Assembly: GCF_000721935.1 (NCBI RefSeq)
Contig: NZ_KL585437.1
Coordinates: forward strand, 72,842-82,356
Reading direction: 5' to 3'
Source: Streptomyces sp. NRRL WC-3549
Lineage (GTDB): Bacteria > Actinomycetota > Actinomycetes > Streptomycetales > Streptomycetaceae
DNA: 9,515 nt
In this document: one piece after another, positions 1-6,054 of the stretch
Layout of the letters: each line of letters opens with the position of its first letter
Position numbering within the stretch: position 1 is the stretch's first letter
The notes under the pieces: model-generated
Databases searched by the model: none
What the model saw: the letters and a program-made list of their open reading frames with translations, nothing else
What the model was told of the DNA's origin: nothing
Made by a program: the position numbers and the translations under genes

Positions 1-361
1 CCACCCCGCCGATGACGGTGGTGCCGGTCCAGCCGGGGCTGGGGTGGGCGGCGACACCGACCGGCTTCATGATGACGACGATGTCGTCGTCGTCGTGGAC
101 GATCTCCATGCCCTCGACGGGCTCGGCGACGATCTGGACGGGGGCGGGCGCCTGCGGCATCTCCACTTCCAGCCAGGCCCCGCCGTGCACCCGCTCGGAC
201 TTCCCGGCCACCGCGCCGTCCACCTGGACCTTCCCCCCGGCGGCCAGTTCGGCGGCCTTGGTGCGGGAGAAACCGAACAGCCGGGAGATGACGGCGTCGA
301 CACGCTCGCCTTCCAGGCCGTCGGGTACGGGCAGGGTGCGGATCTCGGGATACGTACTCAC
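1..361 (-). CDS. rluD: RluA/RluD-family 23S rRNA pseudouridine synthase, N-terminal part (cut by window edge)
   Basis: The first 120 codons are visible; the gene runs off the left edge. The protein begins MSTYPEIRTLPVPDGLEGER. Residues about 15-60 look like an S4 RNA-binding domain (VDAVISRLFGFSRTKAAELA, then KVQVDG). The start of the RluA catalytic domain follows: an acidic run and IVVIMKPVGVAAHPSPGW, matching the family's 'vvnKPaGlvvHP' strand. The catalytic RLD motif lies outside the window, so activity cannot be confirmed. The family converts uridine to pseudouridine in large-subunit rRNA. Start choice: GTG at 359-361 begins the conserved N-terminus, but no good Shine-Dalgarno lies at the usual distance. 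A -10-like CATACT ends seven bases before it, so a leaderless message is possible. It follows lspA after a 94-base gap containing a strong hairpin. The family is secure; the exact member (RluD versus another RluA type) is less so. Confidence 0.9.
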   Translation of the reverse strand, partial: MSTYPEIRTLPVPDGLEGERVDAVISRLFGFSRTKAAELAAGGKVQVDGAVAGKSERVHGGAWLEVEMPQAPAPVQIVAEPVEGMEIVHDDDDIVVIMKPVGVAAHPSPGWTGTTVIGGV

Positions 362-367
362 CTGTCG

Positions 368-373
368 AGTATG
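368..373 (-). promoter_or_regulatory. Candidate -10 box for a leaderless rluD transcript
   Basis: On the minus strand CATACT (368-373) resembles TATAAT at four of six positions. With the usual seven-base offset, transcription would start at 361, the G of the rluD GTG start. No convincing -35 hexamer is present; the best match to the GAC of TTGACA needs a 19-base spacer. Supporting context: there is no Shine-Dalgarno before this GTG, and a terminator-like stem lies just upstream. This is inference from spacing only. Confidence 0.3.
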
Positions 374-404
374 CCTTGCCGCGGCCCGGGCCCGTCCGGC
401 GGAT

Positions 405-454
405 CGGACCGCTCGGCGGCGGCGGTGCCCTTTCCGCCGCCGCCGAGCGGTCCG
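405..454 (-). terminator. Perfect 21-bp stem-loop after lspA
   Basis: Arms 405-425 and 434-454 are exact reverse complements (21 bp) with the eight-base loop TGCCCTTT (plus strand). The structure starts one base beyond the lspA stop codon (456-458) and ends 43 bases before the rluD start. There is no U-run after it in either direction, which is common for Streptomyces hairpin terminators. It most likely ends or attenuates the lspA transcript, and could also protect its 3' end. Confidence 0.75.
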
Positions 455-455
455 C

Positions 456-1142
456 CTAGTCCTTGTGGACGGTCCCGTCGGGGTCCAGGCCCCGGAAGGA
501 AAGGATCACGATCAGGAAGCCGCCGCACACGATCGCGGAGTCGGCGAGGTTGAAGACGGCGAAGTGCGCGGGGGAGATGAAGTCCACCACCGCGCCCTCG
601 AACACGCCGGGCGCCCGGAAGATGCGGTCGGTGAGGTTGCCGAGCGCCCCGCCGAGCAGCAGCCCCAGGGCGATGGCCCAGGGCAGGCTGTAAAGCTTGC
701 GCGCGAGCCGGATGATCACGACGATCACGACCGCGGCGATCGCGGTGAAGATCACGGTGAACGCCTCGCCGAAGCTGAACGCGGCGCCCGCGTTGCGGAT
801 CACCTCCAGCTTCAGCCAGTCGCCGAAGATCTCGACGGGCTCCCGGTGCTCCAGCTTCGCGACCACGGCCATCTTGCTGCCCAGGTCCAGCAGGTAGGCC
901 AGGACGGCCACGCAGAGGAGGACGAGGACCTTCTTGCGGCGCCGGCCGCCGGCCGCGCCGTCACCGTCGGCCGGGGCCTCGTCCCCGGAGGGCTGCCGGG
1001 CCTCGTCCTCGGAGGGCTGCCGGGCCTCGTCCCCGGAGGGCTGACGCGGCTCGGCCCGTGAGGGCTGCTGGGGCTCGGCGCCGTCAGCCCCCTCGGCGTC
1101 GGGGATGTCCGGCGTACCGATGATGCGCTCCGCCTCTGCCAC
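456..1142 (-). CDS. lspA: Lipoprotein signal peptidase II (LspA) with repeat-containing N-terminal extension
   Basis: A 228-residue integral membrane aspartyl protease that cleaves prolipoprotein signal peptides ahead of the lipidated cysteine. Four hydrophobic segments are visible at about 70-87, 128-146, 152-169 and 195-215. Family motifs are present: DLGSK (86-90), RNAGAAFSF (116-124), GNLTDR with catalytic Asp172, VVDF (185-188) and FNLADSAI with catalytic Asp201. The first ~67 residues are a hydrophilic cytoplasmic extension. They contain three near-identical eight-residue units of the form RQPSGDEA (residues 33-56), encoded by 24-bp tandem repeats at about 975-1046; typical LspA proteins lack this and are about 160-200 residues long. 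An arginine/lysine cluster (RRRKK, 67-71) precedes the first membrane segment. The GTG start (1140-1142) has GAGGG six bases upstream. The gene lies 57 bases after the dksA-like gene and is probably co-transcribed with it. The enzyme is the target of globomycin. Confidence 0.96.
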   Translation of the reverse strand: MAEAERIIGTPDIPDAEGADGAEPQQPSRAEPRQPSGDEARQPSEDEARQPSGDEAPADGDGAAGGRRRKKVLVLLCVAVLAYLLDLGSKMAVVAKLEHREPVEIFGDWLKLEVIRNAGAAFSFGEAFTVIFTAIAAVVIVVIIRLARKLYSLPWAIALGLLLGGALGNLTDRIFRAPGVFEGAVVDFISPAHFAVFNLADSAIVCGGFLIVILSFRGLDPDGTVHKD

Positions 1143-1149
1143 GTGAGTC

Positions 1150-1174
1150 CCTCAACCTAGGTGCCTGATTGAGG
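1150..1174 (-). promoter_or_regulatory. Possible Shine-Dalgarno-masking hairpin before lspA
   Basis: On the minus strand CCTCAATC (1174-1167) can pair with GGTTGAGG (1157-1150): eight pairs including one G-U, with a nine-base loop. The 3' arm contains most of the lspA Shine-Dalgarno GAGGG (1153-1149). If the hairpin forms, it would limit ribosome access to lspA. It sits in the 57-base gap after the dksA-like stop codon. No ligand or protein partner is suggested by the sequence. Confidence 0.4.
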
Positions 1175-1199
1175 ACGAGGGTACGACAACCCGGGGGCG

Positions 1200-1937
1200 T
1201 CAGCCCCGCCGCTCCTGCTTCTGCTTGTCCTCCACGCAGAGTGTGGCCCTGGGGAAGGCCTGCATCCGCGCCTTGCCGATCGGTTTGCCGCAGACCTCGC
1301 AGAGCCCGTAGGTCCCGGAGTCGAGCCGGGCGAGGGCGCGTTCGGTCTGGTCCAGCGTCTCCTGGGCGTGGGCGGCCAGCGAGAGCTCGTGTTCCCGGGT
1401 GATGTTCTTGGTGCCGGTGTCCGCGTCGTCGTCGCCCGCGCCGTCCCCGGAGTCCCGCATCAGTCCCGCCAGCGCCGCGCCGGACGCCTCCAGCTCGCTG
1501 CGCAGTCTCAGGGCCTCGCCCGTCAGCTCCGTCCGCGCCTCGGCGACCTCCTCCGGGGTCCAGGGGTCCTCCCCGGGCCTGACCGCGAGGTCCCCGGGCC
1601 CTGCGGCGGCCCTGGCCGGGGGCTCCGCTGTCGCGACGCCCTCCCCCGCGGCCGCGTTCCCGTCCGCGTTCTTCTTGGCTACCACCGTCTGGGCTCCTGT
1701 CTGCTCGGCGGCCTGTGCCGCCCCCGTGGCCTTCGTGGGCTTCTGTGAAGCCGTCCCGGCCGTGCTCCCGCCGGCCGTGTCCCGGCCGGCTGTGCTCTTC
1801 TTCGCCGTACTGCTCTTCGTCGTGCTCTTCCTCGCTGTGCTCCCGTGTGCGGCGGCCTCCCTCGCCGGGGGCTTCCGGCCCGCGTCCGGGTGGGTGCCCG
1901 CGTCGGTCTCCTCACCGGCGTCCTTCTCCGCCGCCAT
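1200..1937 (-). CDS. TraR/DksA-family zinc-finger protein with basic Ala/Lys/Thr-rich N-terminal tail
   Basis: A 245-residue protein. The C-terminal ~120 residues match the TraR/DksA family: a helical region (about 127-205: WTPEEVAEARTEL, then EHELSLAAHAQETLDQTERA), then DSGTYGLCEVCGKPIG (206-221) and RMQAFPRATLC (224-234). Family members bind in the RNA polymerase secondary channel and modulate initiation, often with ppGpp. The zinc finger is imperfect: Cys213, Cys216 and Cys234 are present, but the position of the fourth ligand is Asp237 (CVED). Residues about 20-90 are low complexity with KS/KKST/AGGST repeats, like histone-H1-type tails. Start: ATG 1935-1937 has AAGGGG eight bases upstream. 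A second plausible start is GTG 1683-1685 (residue 85, giving VVAKKNADG...), with AGGAG eight bases upstream; it would give a 161-residue protein without the tail. I annotate the longer form because codon use stays typical through the tail. It is divergent from ileS and upstream of lspA. Confidence 0.9.
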   Translation of the reverse strand: MAAEKDAGEETDAGTHPDAGRKPPAREAAAHGSTARKSTTKSSTAKKSTAGRDTAGGSTAGTASQKPTKATGAAQAAEQTGAQTVVAKKNADGNAAAGEGVATAEPPARAAAGPGDLAVRPGEDPWTPEEVAEARTELTGEALRLRSELEASGAALAGLMRDSGDGAGDDDADTGTKNITREHELSLAAHAQETLDQTERALARLDSGTYGLCEVCGKPIGKARMQAFPRATLCVEDKQKQERRG

Positions 1938-1950
1938 GGCCGCGGCCCCT

Positions 1951-1991
1951 TCACATAGTGTGATCTTGCACGCGAATCGTCCTGGGACGAT
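1951..1991 (-). promoter_or_regulatory. Two dyads in the 5' region of the dksA-like gene
   Basis: Two inverted repeats precede the start codon. TCACA-TAG-TGTGA (1951-1963, plus strand) abuts the AAGGGG ribosome-binding site. ATCGTCC-TG-GGACGAT (1976-1991) is a perfect 7-bp dyad with a two-base centre. They could be operator sites or a small 5'-UTR hairpin. No promoter elements were convincing enough to place relative to them, so function is unassigned. Confidence 0.3.
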
Positions 1992-2175
1992 AAGTCGACC
2001 CCGGCCCCGCGGCAACGGGCCACGCCGCCGGTTCGCCCTCCCCGTGCCGACGGCGTTCCGCCCCCAAGCGTTGTGCCCAGCTCCCCGCCCGGTAATCCGC
2101 CCACCCGGCCCCGGCCCGGACCACCGGCCCGCCGCCCTCGCCATTCGGGTCAGCCGTGCCCCGGGGCGAAACCGG
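1992..2175. other. Divergent intergenic spacer with no recognised element
   Basis: This is the central part of the gene-free stretch between the dksA-like gene and ileS. It is GC-rich with proline/arginine-coding-like noise in all frames. I see no start preceded by a ribosome-binding site, no strong hairpin and no known motif. The dksA promoter is probably here, but I could not place it. Confidence 0.5.
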
Positions 2176-2205
2176 TCGGCCGTCGTCCGTACGGGCCCGT
2201 ACACT
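2176..2205 (+). promoter_or_regulatory. Candidate promoter of the ileS T-box leader
   Basis: TACACT at 2200-2205 fits the actinobacterial -10 consensus TAnnnT. An 18-base spacer places TCGGCC (2176-2181) at -35, a weak match to TTGACN. The predicted start near 2212 lies just before the first T-box leader elements, which is where it should be. Confidence 0.45.
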
Positions 2206-2211
2206 GAGCGC

Positions 2212-2498
2212 AGCGAGAGGCATGGATGGGACGAGTAGCGTCGTACGCAGCCGGCAGCGACCCGGGGACGGTGGAAGCCCGGGGGCGAGCGCGATGTGAA
2301 GATCACCCCGGAGCCGCCGGAAGAACGCCTTGGACAGTGGGCTCGATCCACGGGCGCAAGGCCAGTAGACCCGGCATCGCGACCCCAATGAGGGGGCCAC
2401 GGGCGTACGCCCGGGGCCAAGGAGGGTGGTACCGCGGGAGCCGGCCGGTTCTCGTCCCTCCGACGGAAGTGGAAGCCGTCCGCCGGAGGAAGCCCGCC
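2212..2498 (+). promoter_or_regulatory. T-box riboswitch (tRNA-Ile sensing), predicted translational type
   Basis: The leader contains the canonical 14-base T-box AGGGTGGTACCGCG (2423-2436), whose TGGT (2427-2430) would pair with the ACCA end of uncharged tRNA-Ile. Stem I lies at about 2228-2309: GCGTCG (2238-2243) pairs with CGATGT (2292-2297), and CCCGGG (2261-2266) with CCCGGG (2278-2283). The specifier ATC (2302-2304) sits in the context GAAGATCA, an Ile codon. Stem II: GCCTTG (2327-2332) pairs with CAAGGC (2357-2362), enclosing GTGG/CCAC. Stem III is the palindrome CGGGCGTACGCCCG (2400-2413). Antisequestrator: GGAGGG (2421-2426) with CCCTCC (2456-2461). Alternative sequestrator: CCTCCG (2457-2462) with CGGAGG (2484-2489), plus inner ACGG/CCGT; this masks the ileS Shine-Dalgarno GGAGGA (2485-2490). 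There is no U-run terminator, so control is expected at translation: uncharged tRNA-Ile exposes the ribosome-binding site. Confidence 0.95.
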
Positions 2499-5400
2499 AT
2501 GACATCGCCGCAGTACCGCCAGGTACCCGCCCAGGTCGACCTGCCCGCCCTCGAACACGCCGTGCTCGACTTCTGGCGCGAGAGCAAGACCTTCGCCCAG
2601 AGCCTCGAACAGTCCGAGGGACGCCCCGAGTGGGTGTTCTACGAAGGCCCGCCGACCGCCAACGGCATGCCCGGCGCCCACCACATCGAGGCCCGCGTCT
2701 TCAAGGACGTCTTCCCGCGCTTCCGCACCATGCAGGGCTACCACGTCGGCCGCAAGGCGGGCTGGGACTGCCACGGCCTGCCGGTCGAGCTCGCGGTGGA
2801 GAAGGAGCTGGGCTTCAACGGCAAGAAGGACATCGAGGCGTACGGCATCGCCGAGTTCAACGCGAAGTGCCGGGAGTCGGTGACCCGCCACACCGACGCG
2901 TTCGCCGAACTGACGACCCGCATGGGGTACTGGGTCGACCTGGACGACGCCTACCGCACGATGGACCCGGAGTACGTCGACTCCGTGTGGTGGTCGCTGA
3001 AGGAGATCTTCAAGAAGGACCTGCTGGTCCAGGACCACCGGGTCGCACCCTGGTGCCCGCGCTGCGGCACCGGCCTCTCGGACCACGAGCTGGCCCAGGG
3101 CTACGAGACGGTCGTCGACCCCTCGGTCTTCGTCCGCTTCCCGCTGACCGGTGGCCCGCTGGCCGGCGAGGCGGCCCTGCTGGTCTGGACGACCACGCCG
3201 TGGACCCTGGTCTCCAACACCGCCGTCGCCGCGCACCCGGACGTCACCTACGTCGTCGCGACGGACGGCGAGGAGAAGCTGGTCGTCGCCCGGCCGCTGC
3301 TGGAGAAGGCGCTCGGCGAGGGCTGGGAGCCCACCGGAGAGTCCTTCACCGGCCGGGAGATGGAGCGCTGGACCTACGAGCGCCCCTTCACCCTGGTCGA
3401 CTTCCCCTCCGAGGCGCACTACGTCGTCAACGCCGAGTACGTGACGACCGAGGACGGTACGGGCCTGGTCCACCAGTCCCCCGCCTTCGGCGCCGACGAC
3501 CTCGTCGTCTGCCGTTCCTACGGTCTGCCGGTCGTCAACCCGGTCCGCCCCGACGGCACGTTCGAGGAGGACCTGCCGCTGGTCGGCGGCGTCTTCTTCA
3601 AGAAGGCCGACGAGGCGCTCACCGAGGACCTGGCCGCCCGCGGCAGGCTCTTCCGCCACGTCCCGTACGAGCACAGCTACCCGCACTGCTGGCGCTGCCA
3701 CACCGCGCTGCTGTACTACGCGCAGCCCTCCTGGTACATCCGCACGACCGCCGTCAAGGACCGGCTGCTCCAGGAGAACGAGAAGACCAACTGGTTCCCG
3801 GACTCGGTCAAGCACGGCCGGTTCGGCGACTGGCTGACCAACAACGTCGACTGGGCGCTGTCCCGCAACCGCTACTGGGGCACCCCGCTGCCCGTCTGGC
3901 GCTGCGAGGACGGCCACCTCACGTGCGTGGGCTCGCGTGCCGAGCTGACGGAGCTGACGGGCACCGACCAGTCGGCCCTCGACCCCCACCGCCCGTTCAT
4001 CGACGAGATCACGTTCACCTGCACGCACGAGAACTGCCAGCTGGAGGCGTACCGCGTCCCGGAGGTCATCGACGCCTGGTACGACTCGGGTTCGATGCCG
4101 TTCGCGCAGTGGGGCTACCCGTACAAGAACAAGGAGGTCTTCGAGAGCCGCTACCCCGCGCAGTTCATCTCGGAGGCCATCGACCAGACCCGCGGCTGGT
4201 TCTACACGCTGATGGCGGTCGGCACCCTGGTCTTCGACAAGTCGTCCTACGAGAACGTCGTCTGCCTCGGCCACATCCTCGCCGAGGACGGCCGCAAGAT
4301 GTCCAAGCACCTGGGCAACATCCTCCAGCCGATCCCGCTGATGGACCAGCACGGCGCCGACGCCGTCCGCTGGTTCATGGCGGCGGGCGGGTCTCCGTGG
4401 GCGGCCCGCAGGGTCGGTCACGGCACGATCCAGGAGGTCGTCCGCAAGACGCTCCTGACCTACTGGAACACCGTCGCCTTCCAGGCGCTGTACGCCCGTA
4501 CGTCGAACTGGGCGCCCTCCGCGGCCGATCCGGCCCCCGCCGGGCGCACCGTCCTGGACCGCTGGCTGCTGAGCGAGCTGGGCACCCTGGTCGAGCAGGT
4601 CACCGAGGCCCTGGAGGGCTACGACACCCAGCGCGCCGGCAAGCTGCTCTCCGCGTTCGTCGACGACCTGTCCAACTGGTACGTACGCCGTTCCCGCCGC
4701 CGCTTCTGGCAGGGTGACAAGGCCGCCCTGCGCACCCTGCACGACGTGGTGGAGACGGTCACCCGGCTGATGGCCCCGCTGACCCCGTTCATCACGGAGC
4801 GGGTCTGGCAGGACCTGGTCGTCCCGGTGACCCCCGGCGCCCCGGAGTCGGTCCACCTCTCCTCGTGGCCGAAGGCGGACCCGGCCTCCGTCGACCCGGA
4901 GCTCTCCACCCGGATGGCACTGGTACGGCGCCTGGTCGAGCTGGGCCGCGCCACGCGTGCCGAGTCGGGCGTCAAGACCCGGCAGCCCCTCTCGCGCGCG
5001 CTGGTGGCCGCGTCCGGCTTCGAGTCCCTCTCCCCCGAACTGCGCGCCCAGATCACCGAGGAGCTCAACGTCTCCTCCCTGGCCTCGCTGTCGGAGGTCG
5101 GCGGCTCCCTGGTCGACACCACGGCGAAGGCCAACTTCCGCGCGCTGGGCAAGAGGTTCGGCAAGGGTGTCCAGGCGGTGGCCAAGGCCGTCGCGAACGC
5201 GGACGCGGCGGCGCTCTCCCTGGCCCTGCGTGAGGGCACGGCGTCCGTCGAGGTGGAGGGCGAGCAGATCACCCTCTCCCCGGAGGAGGTCATCGTCACG
5301 GAGACCCCGCGCGAGGGCTGGTCGGTGGCGTCCGACTCCGGCGCCACGGTCGCCCTGGACCTGGAACTCACCCCGGAACTGCGGGCGGCGGGCCTGGCCC

Positions 5401-5648
5401 GTGACGCGATCCGGCTGATCCAGGAGGCCCGCAAGAACAGCGGCCTGGACGTGGCGGACCGGATCGCGGTCCGCTGGACGTCGGCGGCCCCCGCCACGGC
5501 CGAGGCCCTGACGGCGCACGCCTCCCTGATCGCGGACGAGGTCCTGGCCGTCGACTACGCCCAGGGCGAGGCCGACGACACGTACGGCACCCCGTTCGAG
5601 GACGAGGGCCTGAACCTCACGTTCCGCCTGCGCAGGACCCAGGCCTGA
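2499..5648 (+). CDS. ileS: Isoleucyl-tRNA synthetase, eukaryote-like (type 2) form with GXHH signature
   Basis: A 1049-residue cytosolic enzyme that charges tRNA-Ile and hydrolyses mischarged valine. The class I Rossmann domain starts near residue 40. The first signature reads PTANGMPGAHHIEAR (52-66): G59-A60-H61-H62 occupies the HXGH site with positions 1 and 3 exchanged. GWDCHGLPVE (88-97) follows. The CP1 editing domain covers about 200-390, with the Thr-rich WTTTPWTL (230-237) and the HQSPAFGADD segment (325-334) holding the conserved editing Asp. Metal-type CxxC pairs are WCPRCG (185-190) and CWRCHT (397-402). Then come WYDSGSMPF (527-535), GWFYTL (566-571) and the second signature KMSKH (600-604). 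The rest is the tRNA anticodon-binding helical domain and C-terminal part. Start: ATG 2499-2501 with GGAGGA eight bases upstream; this Shine-Dalgarno is the one masked by the T-box sequestrator. An in-frame extension upstream through the T-box is not credible. It is monocistronic, convergent with divIVA. Confidence 0.98.
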   Translation: MTSPQYRQVPAQVDLPALEHAVLDFWRESKTFAQSLEQSEGRPEWVFYEGPPTANGMPGAHHIEARVFKDVFPRFRTMQGYHVGRKAGWDCHGLPVELAVEKELGFNGKKDIEAYGIAEFNAKCRESVTRHTDAFAELTTRMGYWVDLDDAYRTMDPEYVDSVWWSLKEIFKKDLLVQDHRVAPWCPRCGTGLSDHELAQGYETVVDPSVFVRFPLTGGPLAGEAALLVWTTTPWTLVSNTAVAAHPDVTYVVATDGEEKLVVARPLLEKALGEGWEPTGESFTGREMERWTYERPFTLVDFPSEAHYVVNAEYVTTEDGTGLVHQSPAFGADDLVVCRSYGLPVVNPVRPDGTFEEDLPLVGGVFFKKADEALTEDLAARGRLFRHVPYEHSYPHCWRCHTALLYYAQPSWYIRTTAVKDRLLQENEKTNWFPDSVKHGRFGDWLTNNVDWALSRNRYWGTPLPVWRCEDGHLTCVGSRAELTELTGTDQSALDPHRPFIDEITFTCTHENCQLEAYRVPEVIDAWYDSGSMPFAQWGYPYKNKEVFESRYPAQFISEAIDQTRGWFYTLMAVGTLVFDKSSYENVVCLGHILAEDGRKMSKHLGNILQPIPLMDQHGADAVRWFMAAGGSPWAARRVGHGTIQEVVRKTLLTYWNTVAFQALYARTSNWAPSAADPAPAGRTVLDRWLLSELGTLVEQVTEALEGYDTQRAGKLLSAFVDDLSNWYVRRSRRRFWQGDKAALRTLHDVVETVTRLMAPLTPFITERVWQDLVVPVTPGAPESVHLSSWPKADPASVDPELSTRMALVRRLVELGRATRAESGVKTRQPLSRALVAASGFESLSPELRAQITEELNVSSLASLSEVGGSLVDTTAKANFRALGKRFGKGVQAVAKAVANADAAALSLALREGTASVEVEGEQITLSPEEVIVTETPREGWSVASDSGATVALDLELTPELRAAGLARDAIRLIQEARKNSGLDVADRIAVRWTSAAPATAEALTAHASLIADEVLAVDYAQGEADDTYGTPFEDEGLNLTFRLRRTQA

Positions 5649-5656
5649 CCATCCCC

Positions 5657-5690
5657 GAGGGCCCGGCCGGCACCACCCGGCCGGGCCTTC
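5657..5690 (+). terminator. ileS terminator hairpin
   Basis: GGCCCGGCCGG (5660-5670) pairs perfectly with CCGGCCGGGCC (5677-5687) around CACCAC. Three further pairs (one a G-U) extend the stem to 14 bp. It begins eight bases after the ileS stop codon and is followed only by a weak T-containing stretch. Confidence 0.85.
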
Positions 5691-5730
5691 GGCATTCCCA
5701 CCCCGGGCCCGTACGCCCCGCCCGACCCCA

Positions 5731-5843
5731 TGCCTCTCCCGCACCCCCCTGCCTCTCCCCCACCCCCCATGTCTCTCCGCCCCAACCCCCCAGTCCTCTC
5801 CGCCGCATCCCCGGTCCTCTCGGCCCGCACCCCCAGCCTCTCC
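5731..5843. repeat. Degenerate tandem array of CCTCTCC units
   Basis: Six copies of the core CCTCTCC (two with one mismatch) start at 5733, 5752, 5772, 5795, 5816 and 5837, spaced 19-23 bases. Each is followed by a C-rich run such as GCACCCCC. The plus strand here is extremely C-rich and G-poor, unlike the neighbouring genes. There is no coding signal. The last unit merges into the hairpin-rich element to the right. Confidence 0.7.
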
Positions 5844-5920
5844 GGCGCTTGAGGAGCGGGGCCCGGGGCGGAGCCCCGGTTACGGGAGGGGCGCGGGGAG
5901 GGGAACAGGCCCCGCGCAGC
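5835..5920. repeat. Hairpin-rich element resembling a dispersed Streptomyces intergenic repeat
   Basis: The segment beginning CAGCCTCTCCGGCGCTTGAG, followed by GAGCGGGG and a GC-rich hairpin, resembles a sequence I recall as very common between Streptomyces genes (a 'TCCGGCG[T/C]TTGAGGA' core followed by a GGGGC/GCCCC hairpin). Two stems are visible: CCGGGGC (5863-5869) with GCCCCGG (5873-5879), and GCGCGGGG (5891-5898) with CCCCGCGC (5910-5917). It lies between two convergent genes, the usual position of such repeats. Recognition is from memory, not a search. Confidence 0.6.
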
Positions 5921-5973
5921 GGCCCATCCACCCCACGCCGCACCCGGCGCCCGGCACCGCACCCCACACGCCG

Positions 5974-6013
5974 AAAAGGGCCGGGCCCCGGGGAAGTCCC
6001 CGGGGCCCGGCCC
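5974..6013 (-). terminator. Rho-independent terminator of divIVA
   Basis: Arms 5978-5994 and 5997-6013 are perfectly complementary over 17 bp (effectively 16 bp with a four-base loop AAGT). On the minus strand the stem is followed at once by TTTT (5977-5974). It lies 41 bases after the divIVA stop. The hairpin could also act on read-through from ileS, but the U-run faces only the divIVA direction. Confidence 0.93.
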
Positions 6014-6054
6014 TCAGCCTGCCGACGGCTACGCGCTCAGCGAGCGCGCGCCGC

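Noticed and set aside
12..1061. A 349-residue plus-strand frame across rluD and lspA
   Set aside because: It lies opposite two recognised genes, has no domain-like sequence, and its length reflects the scarcity of stop codons at high GC.
2222..2299. A short leader-peptide frame starting ATGGATGGG in the T-box leader
   Set aside because: It has no run of Ile codons, no clear ribosome-binding site, and overlaps Stem I, whose structure explains the sequence.
2226..2498. N-terminal extension of ileS through the leader
   Set aside because: The ATG at 2226 is in frame by chance. The region is fully explained as a T-box riboswitch, has no Shine-Dalgarno at 2226, and adds no IleRS-like residues.
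2426..4717. A 763-residue frame overlapping ileS in another register
   Set aside because: Arg/Pro/Gly-rich translation typical of frame shadows in high-GC genes; ileS motifs account for the region.
1200..5744. A 1514-residue open frame on the minus strand spanning the whole of ileS
   Set aside because: It is the dksA-like gene read open upstream through the antisense of ileS and the T-box. The upstream part is Arg/Gly/Val-rich shadow sequence without domains, and the real start is at 1937.
5731..5843. The tandem CCTCTCC units as a CRISPR array
   Set aside because: Only a seven-base core is shared, spacing varies from 19 to 23 bases, intervening bases are related C-rich runs rather than unique spacers, and no cas gene is near.
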